Source of the DNA: an uncultured Bacteroidales bacterium
GTDB taxonomy: Bacteria > Bacteroidota > Bacteroidia > Bacteroidales > Bacteroidaceae
NCBI GenBank assembly: GCA_937898885.1
Contig: CALDKD010000089.1
Location: forward strand, 1 to 64,000
DNA length: 64,000 nucleotides
Direction: 5' to 3'
This document shows, piece after piece, positions 34,342 to 41,206 of this stretch; the stretch's first letter is position 1, and every line of letters starts with the position of its first letter. Under the pieces are notes generated by a model. The model saw nothing but the letters and a program-made list of their open reading frames with translations. It did no database searches and was not told the DNA's origin. The translations under genes and the position numbers were made by a program.

Positions 34342-35316
34342 TTATTTTCCCACAAGCGCCGGCAGATACTTCTCAACCAAAGGCGCTGTTGACAGACAAA
34401 TAATAAAGGTAAAGAAAAAGACAGCGGCAGTGAGTGCTCCATCATTAAGATACCCGCTCAAGATATATTCAAAGAACCGGTAAACAATGTGGTGCGTACA
34501 CATAATGTACAATGAATGATACCCTATGAGACCCAGAACGTCATTGAGGATTGGAACATACTTAGATATGAGATATGCGCAGGACAGATATCCGGCACAG
34601 ATAACATAACCTACACAAAACAGTCTCAGCATGGAACAGTCATACCTGTTGATAGCCATATCAGCATAAAACGGGAATAGGCTGTAAATAAAAAATGAGA
34701 GAATTGCCACTACAAATACACAGATGAGTTTATACGGCAATTTATGGAAATTGGTTTGTCTCAAAAGTATGCCGGAATAGAAAAACGGCATTGCTGTCAG
34801 AGCAGTATCAAGGAATATGGGTAAATCAATACATTTTGCGGCTAATGTGTAGCCTGCAACGCCAAGAATCACAAACAGGACAGCCCGCAATATCTCATTC
34901 GAGACCAGTCTCTCTATTCCATAACTGATAATGCCTACAAAAAACAATACAGGCAGGAACCACAGTGGTCCGTTGAATAATCGCTTATTATTGAAAAGAT
35001 CCAATATTCCTTTTGCCTGAGTAAATGTCTCAAAATCCGGAAGAAGATACTTGGAAACATAGAAAACGCCGTAACTGAGAAAATAGAAACAGAGGAATGG
35101 AATTATCAGTCTTTTTACTTTCTTTACGATAAAAGCTTTTGGCTGTAAATCTGAAGAGAAAAAGAAACCTGAGATTACAAAGAAGAGCATGACTCTGACA
35201 GCAAATGCTGAATATGGCATCCATCGCACCCCCACATGTCCGGCAATTATGAAAAGCAAGCACAGACCTTTCGCCGTGTCAAAAGTACTTATCCGTCCTG
35301 TATCTTTTGCCAACAT
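34342..35316 (-). CDS. Acyltransferase-3 family membrane protein
   Basis: 324 residues with about ten membrane spans. The N terminus has the family pattern FDTAKGLCLLFIIAGHVG (catalytic-type His near 27), followed by FFVISGFFFS. Members O-acetylate or succinylate surface glycans, peptidoglycan or lipids. No glycan genes are adjacent, so the substrate cannot be guessed. Confidence 0.85.
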   Translation of the reverse strand: MLAKDTGRISTFDTAKGLCLLFIIAGHVGVRWMPYSAFAVRVMLFFVISGFFFSSDLQPKAFIVKKVKRLIIPFLCFYFLSYGVFYVSKYLLPDFETFTQAKGILDLFNNKRLFNGPLWFLPVLFFVGIISYGIERLVSNEILRAVLFVILGVAGYTLAAKCIDLPIFLDTALTAMPFFYSGILLRQTNFHKLPYKLICVFVVAILSFFIYSLFPFYADMAINRYDCSMLRLFCVGYVICAGYLSCAYLISKYVPILNDVLGLIGYHSLYIMCTHHIVYRFFEYILSGYLNDGALTAAVFFFTFIICLSTAPLVEKYLPALVGK

Positions 35317-35374
35317 AGCTTTTGCAAATATTATGTCCTTTCAATCAGTTTCATGACAATTGCTTTCTATTTCG

Positions 35375-35382
35375 CAAAAATA
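35375..35382 (-). promoter_or_regulatory. -7 box of the acyltransferase gene
   Basis: A perfect TATTTTTG on the minus strand, 58 bp before the ATG, within a CGCAAAA...TTTTGCG inverted repeat. Confidence 0.5.
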
Positions 35383-35435
35383 GAAAATTTTCAATTTTGC
35401 GAAACACATTGACCTTACCCCGGAAGGCAAAAAGC

Positions 35436-35492
35436 ATCAAAAAAAAGAAAAGCCCCACTGACCTTTGGCATCATTGCCACGAGTCAGTGGGG
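35436..35492 (-). terminator. Terminator of the surface-lipoprotein operon
   Basis: Perfect 10-bp stem (CCCCACTGAC 35453-35462 / GTCAGTGGGG 35483-35492) with an inner TGGCA/TGCCA pair, followed on the minus strand by CTTTTCTTTTTTTT. Confidence 0.92.
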
Positions 35493-35541
35493 TATGCAGT
35501 TTGTTTTATTGTGCTAAATCGCCTTAGCGGAAGGGTGTGCA

Positions 35542-36963
35542 CTATTTAGCTTCATTCAGAACCGGGCGAACAAAAAATCCATAAGTCTTCCCGCCATTTT
35601 GCCATCCGCAGTACGGAATGGAAGAGGACAGATACAATAGCCAAGCTGTGGAGCCATTTTCCGTACATGACCAATATTTCCCCCAACCGCCGGCCGAGTC
35701 GCTATGTCCGATGGTACCAGGGAAAAATACCTGATTGCCCGTGTAGCCTGCTTCCTTGCCCGTAAAGGTGAAGCCCCAGATTCCATCTACTTGCTCATAT
35801 TTACAAGTAATACGTGCATCGCTATTTTCGCATGCAGCAAGACTCAATTCATCCATCTCATCCTTGTTTGGAGTGCGCCAGTTGGCTCCCCATGCATAGT
35901 TGTCACCCGTCTTGATGGCATCATAAAATCCCATATCGATGCCATCAATTTTTTCCACGGTTGAACCTATGTTATACTCAGCGAACTTGGGGCCATCTTT
36001 CCAGAGCTGTACCCAGTTGACCTCAACATCTTCGCCATTGATTTTTGCCGTGGCTTTGCCTGTAGTTGGCTCTGAGTTGTCCTTGAATGTGATGTTGTAA
36101 ATCTTGTTGCGCTCGATAGTGACACCGTCAGCCTTCTTGGTAGTCATGCTCTTGGTGAAATTGGTTCCGTCGGCAGAGAGTTCTATCTTCAGGTCCTTGT
36201 ATGGGTCAAAATCGTATTCCTCTGATGTCGCTTTCTTCTTCAATGAAGGGATAACAGGGATGTAGAACTCTGTTCCAGTAGAACTTGTAGCAACCGCACT
36301 GGTATATTCCACAGTAAATGTCTTGGCAGGGTCATCATCATTATCCAGATGTGCAGCATATTTACGTTCATATACTTCGGCAAATGAGCCAATACCGCTG
36401 AGAGCCTTATTGCTGCTGCTTATCTTGATGCTCTTTACGCTCTCCATCACGTCGCTTGCAACTGAGACCTTCAAGATGCTGAACTGGTTCTGGAAGTTCA
36501 ACTCAGTATTCTCGCTTTCGGCATACATCGGCATGTTGAACTTGTCGTGGCTCGCTGTGATTTTAGCAGGAATAATGAGTCCTTCTACTTCTTCATCCAT
36601 TTCCATAAATCCCATGAAAGATGCCTCATATAAGTCTGCGCCGCTCATCACTTCTACACCTGGCATGCTGGCCTTGAATGTAGTAGTTGGGCCGGCACTC
36701 TGTGCTGTATAGAATCCACCGGCAAAATCATCTTCAACAGAATCATATGAAACCACCATGATCTCATCACCTGCTTCCCATTCAGCCCACTTGTCTGTTG
36801 CGTTGAACGTGGTACGTGTGTCGCCGCCGATGCCTTCCATCGTAGCGGTGAAAGTAAGAGCCGTCTCAACTTCGCTGTTGAATACTTCGTTGTCGCTTGA
36901 ACAACTGCTGAGTGCTGCTATCGCTGCCACAGCCATGAAAAGATACTTCTTCATTGTCTTCAT
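35542..36963 (-). CDS. Fimbrillin-like lipoprotein with FISUMP/DUF1566-type C-terminal domain
   Basis: 473 residues. A lipoprotein signal ends ALSSC-S (Cys about 21). Residues about 30-310 follow the fimbrillin family layout: the N-terminal DTRTTF motif, W-x-x-GD-x-I, and a late NKIYNITF strand. The C-terminal about 150 residues (WRTPNKDEM, GYWS-like YWSCTENGS, FFVRPV) resemble the Fibrobacter-paralogous/DUF1566 carbohydrate-module-like domain. A surface-exposed outer-membrane lipoprotein, perhaps a fimbrial tip or adhesin. Last gene of the four-gene operon. The start could also be the ATG three codons in (36954). Confidence 0.82.
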   Translation of the reverse strand: MKTMKKYLFMAVAAIAALSSCSSDNEVFNSEVETALTFTATMEGIGGDTRTTFNATDKWAEWEAGDEIMVVSYDSVEDDFAGGFYTAQSAGPTTTFKASMPGVEVMSGADLYEASFMGFMEMDEEVEGLIIPAKITASHDKFNMPMYAESENTELNFQNQFSILKVSVASDVMESVKSIKISSSNKALSGIGSFAEVYERKYAAHLDNDDDPAKTFTVEYTSAVATSSTGTEFYIPVIPSLKKKATSEEYDFDPYKDLKIELSADGTNFTKSMTTKKADGVTIERNKIYNITFKDNSEPTTGKATAKINGEDVEVNWVQLWKDGPKFAEYNIGSTVEKIDGIDMGFYDAIKTGDNYAWGANWRTPNKDEMDELSLAACENSDARITCKYEQVDGIWGFTFTGKEAGYTGNQVFFPGTIGHSDSAGGWGKYWSCTENGSTAWLLYLSSSIPYCGWQNGGKTYGFFVRPVLNEAK

Positions 36964-36978
36964 TCTGTGTTTTAGTGG

Positions 36979-37113
36979 TTAATACCAGCCGTCAGTACTT
37001 CCTTCTCCGTACTGTTCGTTCTGTGTGTTGCTTTGGATACTTCCGCAGATAATCTCAGTCTGCTGCACTTTCACCACCTTCGTCCAAGGTGACTGATAAC
37101 ATTTCTTGTTCAT
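36979..37113 (-). CDS. Small protein A of the YxSPxTxVVxV-CGS family
   Basis: A 44-residue gene. It begins MNKKCYQSPWTKVVKV, then IICGS, and ends in a Gly-rich, acidic tail (QYGEGSTDGWY). No signal peptide or membrane span. It shares Y-x-SP-x-T-x-VV-x-V-(5)-[IL]-CGS-...-YG-x-G with the small protein at 39006-39167. It lies 15 bp before the 473-residue lipoprotein and 32 bp after the 609-residue one. Similar short proteins with an N-terminal Tyr-Pro motif are common in Bacteroidetes surface loci; I know of no proven function. Confidence 0.75.
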   Translation of the reverse strand: MNKKCYQSPWTKVVKVQQTEIICGSIQSNTQNEQYGEGSTDGWY

Positions 37114-37145
37114 TGTTCTATAAAAAATGTGTTTGATGAATCAAA

Positions 37146-38975
37146 TTAGTTTGCGGCCTCCCATTTTGCATATAGAGTCCAATCCCGGTACACCTTGTCA
37201 GAGTCGAAGTGCCAGATATTTTCGGGACTGCAGTCCTCATTCGTGTACCAACCGGAAAATACAAAGCCGGCGGCGGCAGGATCGTCCGGTTTCGTGATTA
37301 TGGATCCATACAGAACTTTCGTAATGTCAGCGGGAGCCGTTCCATGTCCATTGACTTTGAATGTAACGGTGAATTTCTTCGAGGGAGCAGGCGATGCGCC
37401 CACGTCTGTGACAAGGCGGACGGAATATCCCACACTTTTATCATCAATCGCTGTCCAGGCAGTCTTTGAAGTATTCATATGCGCCCTGTTCGCTAGAGCA
37501 GGATTAGGATTATCGACACGATTGGAAGTAACTGTCCAGAAAGTACCCATTTGGCCGAAATAAATAATTTTATCCTTGGTACGGCAGCCTGCTGCAGGGA
37601 AGAACACTGCACCGGCGGATTCCATTGCGGACCAATCGCTTTCCGATGCGTAGATATTATCTTCATAGCCGGATTCTTTTTCACTCTTTGTAAACGGAAC
37701 AAAGGGACAACTGCCCCTGTTGGTTTCCGGATCGATGAATGTATCAGGAATAAGGATATTACCGTTCATTCCGCATACGACAGCACGGCCTATTCTGGAT
37801 CTATCTGTGAACAAATAATGTGTTTCATCTACAGAAAGAGTGCGCCATACATTCCCGTCGCCAAACCTTGAGCCCCAGTCCTGGGAACGGCTGAGAACTT
37901 GTCCTCCCACAACACCGGGGACGTATTCCTCAGTATCGGGAATCGTTGACCAGCTGCCGTATCCCCAGGTGAAGAGTGATATCTCCTTGTCGTGACCGTC
38001 GGCGTATGTGGCCGGTCCGCAGTCGTACTGATTCCGGAAGAAACTCCAGATTCCGCTTTCCACATCATAGCGCAGGTTACCGGGAGAGAAGCGCACTCTC
38101 ACGTCATCTGCCGTCCCCTCTATTTCGTCCTCTCCGGCACTGACTGTAAACACTCCGGGAAGGATAGCAGGATGATATTTGGTCCCGGTAAGGGTAAGAC
38201 GGCCAACGGTGTTGCGCTGAACGTCAAGCTTTCCGCCTGTCATCAGGAAATATCCATCGTCGGTACCTGTGAATGTCATAGTGAGATTCTCATAGTTTCC
38301 GGCAGGAATGGCAATGTAGAAGTAATTGGCGCCCTTGCCGAGTATCTTTCCCTCCTCACCAAGATTCAGGGTGACAGCAATGGCGTCATCTGACTTGATT
38401 ACAGCCTTACCTTCGGAGTCAACGGTGAACTCACCGCTCAGTGACTTTGTCCCGTCCTTGATCTCGATTGATTTGAGCACTATGTTCGGTATGGTCGTGT
38501 TGAACACAATCTGCAGCATGGCTCCGAGGCTTGAGAAGCTGACGGTCTCTCCCTCTGCGCCGGTTATGGTCTGCTTAGCATACATCGGAGCGACTTGTAC
38601 GTCAGTCTGAACTGCAGGCCAGACATATCCGCCGTCGGTCTTGAGATCTGCCGGGTAGAAAGCCTCTATCTGGCCGGTTATGCCCTTTGACGGAGTGTCT
38701 TCAGTGAACCTGCCCTTGTTGGTACCGGCACTCTCATCGGAAACCGTGAATGTGTTGGCTTTCCCTCCGGAGGTGACATATATCTGGTCTCCCTTATCCC
38801 AAAGCACATCATAGCTGTACTGGTTATGGGCCCTGGTCCCACCCCCGACAGCTTCGGCCACTGCCGTGATGACTGTCCTTTCAGGGGCAACGGGCTTGTC
38901 CTCAATCCTGACGCATGATGCCGCAAGCACAAGAGCCCCGGCCATGCACATTGACGAAATAAATGTTCTTCTCAT
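37146..38975 (-). CDS. Fimbrillin-like lipoprotein with C-terminal InlB/Listeria-Bacteroides repeat
   Basis: 609 residues. The lipoprotein signal ends AASC-V (Cys about 21). Residues about 30-270 have the fimbrillin pattern (GTRA, W-x-KGD-x-IYV, IEAFYPADL). The middle region (about 280-520) has an F-SPGNLRY start as in FISUMP-like modules. The last about 75 residues are one InlB-type B-repeat (FTVTFKVNGHG, GYxF-SGWYTNEDC, WTLYAKWE). Surface-anchored and probably adhesive. It is preceded by small protein B (30 bp) and followed by small protein A. Confidence 0.82.
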   Translation of the reverse strand: MRRTFISSMCMAGALVLAASCVRIEDKPVAPERTVITAVAEAVGGGTRAHNQYSYDVLWDKGDQIYVTSGGKANTFTVSDESAGTNKGRFTEDTPSKGITGQIEAFYPADLKTDGGYVWPAVQTDVQVAPMYAKQTITGAEGETVSFSSLGAMLQIVFNTTIPNIVLKSIEIKDGTKSLSGEFTVDSEGKAVIKSDDAIAVTLNLGEEGKILGKGANYFYIAIPAGNYENLTMTFTGTDDGYFLMTGGKLDVQRNTVGRLTLTGTKYHPAILPGVFTVSAGEDEIEGTADDVRVRFSPGNLRYDVESGIWSFFRNQYDCGPATYADGHDKEISLFTWGYGSWSTIPDTEEYVPGVVGGQVLSRSQDWGSRFGDGNVWRTLSVDETHYLFTDRSRIGRAVVCGMNGNILIPDTFIDPETNRGSCPFVPFTKSEKESGYEDNIYASESDWSAMESAGAVFFPAAGCRTKDKIIYFGQMGTFWTVTSNRVDNPNPALANRAHMNTSKTAWTAIDDKSVGYSVRLVTDVGASPAPSKKFTVTFKVNGHGTAPADITKVLYGSIITKPDDPAAAGFVFSGWYTNEDCSPENIWHFDSDKVYRDWTLYAKWEAAN

Positions 38976-39005
38976 ATGTTTGTTGTCTTTTTCTCTGATT
39001 GAACT

Positions 39006-39167
39006 CTATGCCTCACCGAAGCCGCCGTTCCCGTAATCATATTCACGCATAGGATCATTGCTCCCGCAAAGCACACCCTGCGCCTTGACGAAGACTACCC
39101 TTGTCTCCGGGCTTCTGTACCGCTTCACGCTGTCCCCGGCAGCGTTACCGTGTTTGACTTTTTCCAT
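39006..39167 (-). CDS. Small protein B of the YxSPxTxVVxV-CGS family
   Basis: A 53-residue gene. A variable N terminus (MEKVKHGNAAGDSVK) is followed by RYRSPETRVVFVKAQGVLCG and S, then a Tyr/Gly-rich end (EYDYGNGGFGEA). The conserved block aligns without gaps to small protein A. First gene of the operon, about 40 nt after its promoter. Confidence 0.75.
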   Translation of the reverse strand: MEKVKHGNAAGDSVKRYRSPETRVVFVKAQGVLCGSNDPMREYDYGNGGFGEA

Positions 39168-39209
39168 ATTGTCGTTGTGTTCTTATCTGCTAATTATCAA
39201 TAATTCTTA

Positions 39210-39240
39210 CAAAAGTAACCAATTTCTCCGGCATTGTAAA
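39210..39240 (-). promoter_or_regulatory. Promoter of the small-protein/fimbrillin operon
   Basis: Minus-strand TTTA (39240-39237), a 19-bp spacer and TACTTTTG (39217-39210). The start codon of small protein B is 42 bp downstream. Confidence 0.6.
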
Positions 39241-39345
39241 GAAAAGGGTCTTGAATTGTGCGATTTGTGTGAAACCGCCGCCGGGATGCTATTCTTAACG
39301 GCTTCCAAAATCAGCAGGGACACGTACTATTGTTTAACTTACCGT

Positions 39346-39696
39346 GGTAAGGTGGTAAGGTAAGATAGATATTTGCTCGGTTTGTAGATATATTGAATTA
39401 TTCCAGCAGAAATCGCAACCTAAAGTTGCGAGATTCGATTATTCGTCTAACATGTTGCAAACATAAACCACCTGAGTAAACAGCCCAAAGTAAGCATTTA
39501 TTACAGACCCAAAGAAGCAATGCGAGCCATACTTCCTAAAAGGCCGATTTTATTTCCCTAGTTGGGAAACAAAATTTATCCAACTGGACAGCAAAAATCA
39601 GCCAGTTGAAGAAACATAGCGCCAACAGCCTTCAAAAGCAGAAAAGTGTACGTATTTTTCCTTAAGTTTAGGTAAGCAGCACCTTACCACCTTACC
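39346..39696. repeat. Distant inverted pair of a doubled octamer (GGTAAGGT)2
   Basis: GGTAAGGTGGTAAGGT at 39346-39361 is itself a tandem octamer. Its exact reverse complement is at 39681-39696, about 320 bp away. The space between has no gene; it includes a TCGCAAC/GTTGCGA hairpin near 39400-39430. Confidence 0.75.
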
Positions 39697-39729
39697 GACC
39701 TTAACGCCTTACCTCAGCATCACAAGGCC

Positions 39730-39898
39730 GCAGTCAGAGACTGTTCTGGGGCTAGGCTCTACGAAGCCTACTCCCTACGGAGCGAAATGCTAAAACGCGG
39801 AACTCGCTGGCGCTCAGACATCCGCGTTTCTCAACGCATTTCGCTCCTACTCGCTTAACGGCTTCTCCGAGAGACGCCCCAGAACAGCCTCTGCCTGC
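39730..39898. repeat. 170-bp multi-arm palindromic element
   Basis: Nested, correctly ordered arms: 39730-39752 with 39876-39898 (23 bp, two mismatches, inner 12 perfect), GAAGCC 39763-39768 with GGCTTC 39860-39865, GGAGCGAAATGC 39779-39790 with 39836-39847 (perfect), and AAACGCGGA 39793-39801 with 39821-39829 (perfect). It can form one long branched hairpin on either strand. The outer segment recurs at 47386-47412. The rest of 39168-40041 holds no convincing gene apart from the fragment at 39934-40029. Confidence 0.85.
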
Positions 39899-39933
39899 TC
39901 CGGAATTGCCCAAAGTAAGCCTTCAAAGATGTA

Positions 39934-40029
39934 TTAAATGTACTGATTTAAAGACAGCACCTTCAAAATCTTATCGTAATAACTCCAACTCAACAGATGG
40001 GACACCGTACCTCTTTTTGGAAAGGCCAT
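39934..40029 (-). pseudogene. Possible fragment of a DUF1016/YhcG-type nuclease
   Basis: A 31-residue open frame, MAFPKRGTVSHLLSWSYYDK followed by ILKVL. The LSWSYYDKIL stretch resembles the LSWSHYxELL motif in the N-terminal domain of DUF1016 proteins, which are often found in type I restriction loci. Nothing further of the family follows, because the palindromic element begins 36 bp downstream. A decayed remnant is possible, and so is chance. Confidence 0.3.
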
Positions 40030-40041
40030 GTTATGAATCAC

Positions 40042-41073
40042 TTATATTAATCTTAGCATAGAGCGTAGCAGAGCTAAATCACTATTGTATTTTTTCAAAT
40101 ATAACCTCAATGATTCCACAATAAATTTCTTTTGCTCATCATAATGGTCAGTAAAGTACGTACACCATTCTTTTCCGATTTCAATATATGAATCAAAGAG
40201 TGCATAAGGTGGCTGGGTATCCGCTATTTGAGACAAAGACATAACCTCTGCATCATTTGTATATTTAATCCATGGAGATAGGAAACGGAACGGAACATTT
40301 TTACCCAATGGGGCCACTATTCTGGAAATCTGTGAAATATGGTCTTGAAAATACCTTTCAATATTTGGCGATGTAGCATTTTTATCTACTACTAATTTTG
40401 ATCTTATATCAGCAATCATTGCCTTCAGTTGGTCACTCTTTCCAAAATCAAGATTATCCTGACAAATCATTGGCCATGCAAGAGCAAGCATTCTTATCTC
40501 CAAATCAACAATTGGTATTGTAGAAACGCCTCTTTCTTTTACAATAGACAGGAACGACAGATACCAGAAGTACTTATAAGTAGTGACTTTAGTATCAAAA
40601 ACATGCTTCAATTTGTTCGGGTCTATCTTATTATTACCCGGCGTGATATCGGCTGGTTCTTGTATTTTAGCAGCTATGATAGCAGCAGGAATCTGTTCCT
40701 CGGTAATAATGTCTTTATAGTATGTCAGAACCTGACATAAATAGTCTTTATACCCAACTGGAACGACAATATGCTCCAACTGTCTGCATTCGATTATTGG
40801 GCAGGTCCCGAAATGAACATCCGGACTCGAAATACGCAGTATTTTTAAGTTATTGCAATATGAGAACGCAGTATTGCCAATATACCGGATATTTGACGGA
40901 ACGGTATAATCTGTCAGTGAATTGTCTTCAAGAAAATAATGATCGGGAATGACACCATCATCCAGAGTTTTTGCTGTCTTAGCCAGTTCAATGTATCGGT
41001 CCCAGTCAAAAAGAATTGGAGGTTCAATAGTAAGTTCATCAAACTCTATCTTGTCTTCATCGGAAATTCTCAT
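40042..41073 (-). CDS. LRR (BspA-type) protein with HNH-associated helical domain, 3' part of a split gene
   Basis: About 343 residues from the ATG at 41073 (frame open to 41157). Residues about 40-130 are LRR_5/BspA-type repeats (IPDHYFLEDNSL, IGNTAFSYCNNLKIL, CRQLEHIVVPVGYKDYL). Residues about 150-310 (TYKYFWYLSFLSIVKERG, IRMLALAWP, FGKSDQL, FRFLSPWI, YFTDHYDEQ) resemble the domain that precedes HNH nucleases in Bacteroidetes, but no HNH motif follows. The true 5' part is probably the 48-codon frame at 41057-41203, which overlaps in the +1 frame. Last gene of the restriction operon. Confidence 0.6.
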   Translation of the reverse strand: MRISDEDKIEFDELTIEPPILFDWDRYIELAKTAKTLDDGVIPDHYFLEDNSLTDYTVPSNIRYIGNTAFSYCNNLKILRISSPDVHFGTCPIIECRQLEHIVVPVGYKDYLCQVLTYYKDIITEEQIPAAIIAAKIQEPADITPGNNKIDPNKLKHVFDTKVTTYKYFWYLSFLSIVKERGVSTIPIVDLEIRMLALAWPMICQDNLDFGKSDQLKAMIADIRSKLVVDKNATSPNIERYFQDHISQISRIVAPLGKNVPFRFLSPWIKYTNDAEVMSLSQIADTQPPYALFDSYIEIGKEWCTYFTDHYDEQKKFIVESLRLYLKKYNSDLALLRSMLRLI

Positions 41074-41203
41074 CTGTCTCACGGTCATCATACTTGACTT
41101 TATATAATTGCCGGCCACGGCTTGGGGGATATACCTCAATAATATACCCCTGTTCATTAGTCTCAGTATTGATTACCCGGTCACCTTTCGAAAACTTGCT
41201 CAT
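41057..41203 (-). CDS. SH3/KOW-like 5' part of the split gene after hsdR
   Basis: 48 residues: MSKFSKGDRVINTETNEQGY, then IIEVYPPSRGRQLYKVKYDD. The FxxGDxV...GxI...PxSRGRQLYKV pattern is the small beta-barrel seen at the N terminus of some SNF2-type helicases and other defence proteins. Its ATG is 3 bp after the hsdR stop (TAGCTTATG), so this is the natural start of the downstream cistron. The frame ends at a TGA just inside the next frame; a +1 shift near AATTTCC would join them. Confidence 0.6.
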   Translation of the reverse strand: MSKFSKGDRVINTETNEQGYIIEVYPPSRGRQLYKVKYDDRETDENFR

Positions 41204-41206
41204 AAG

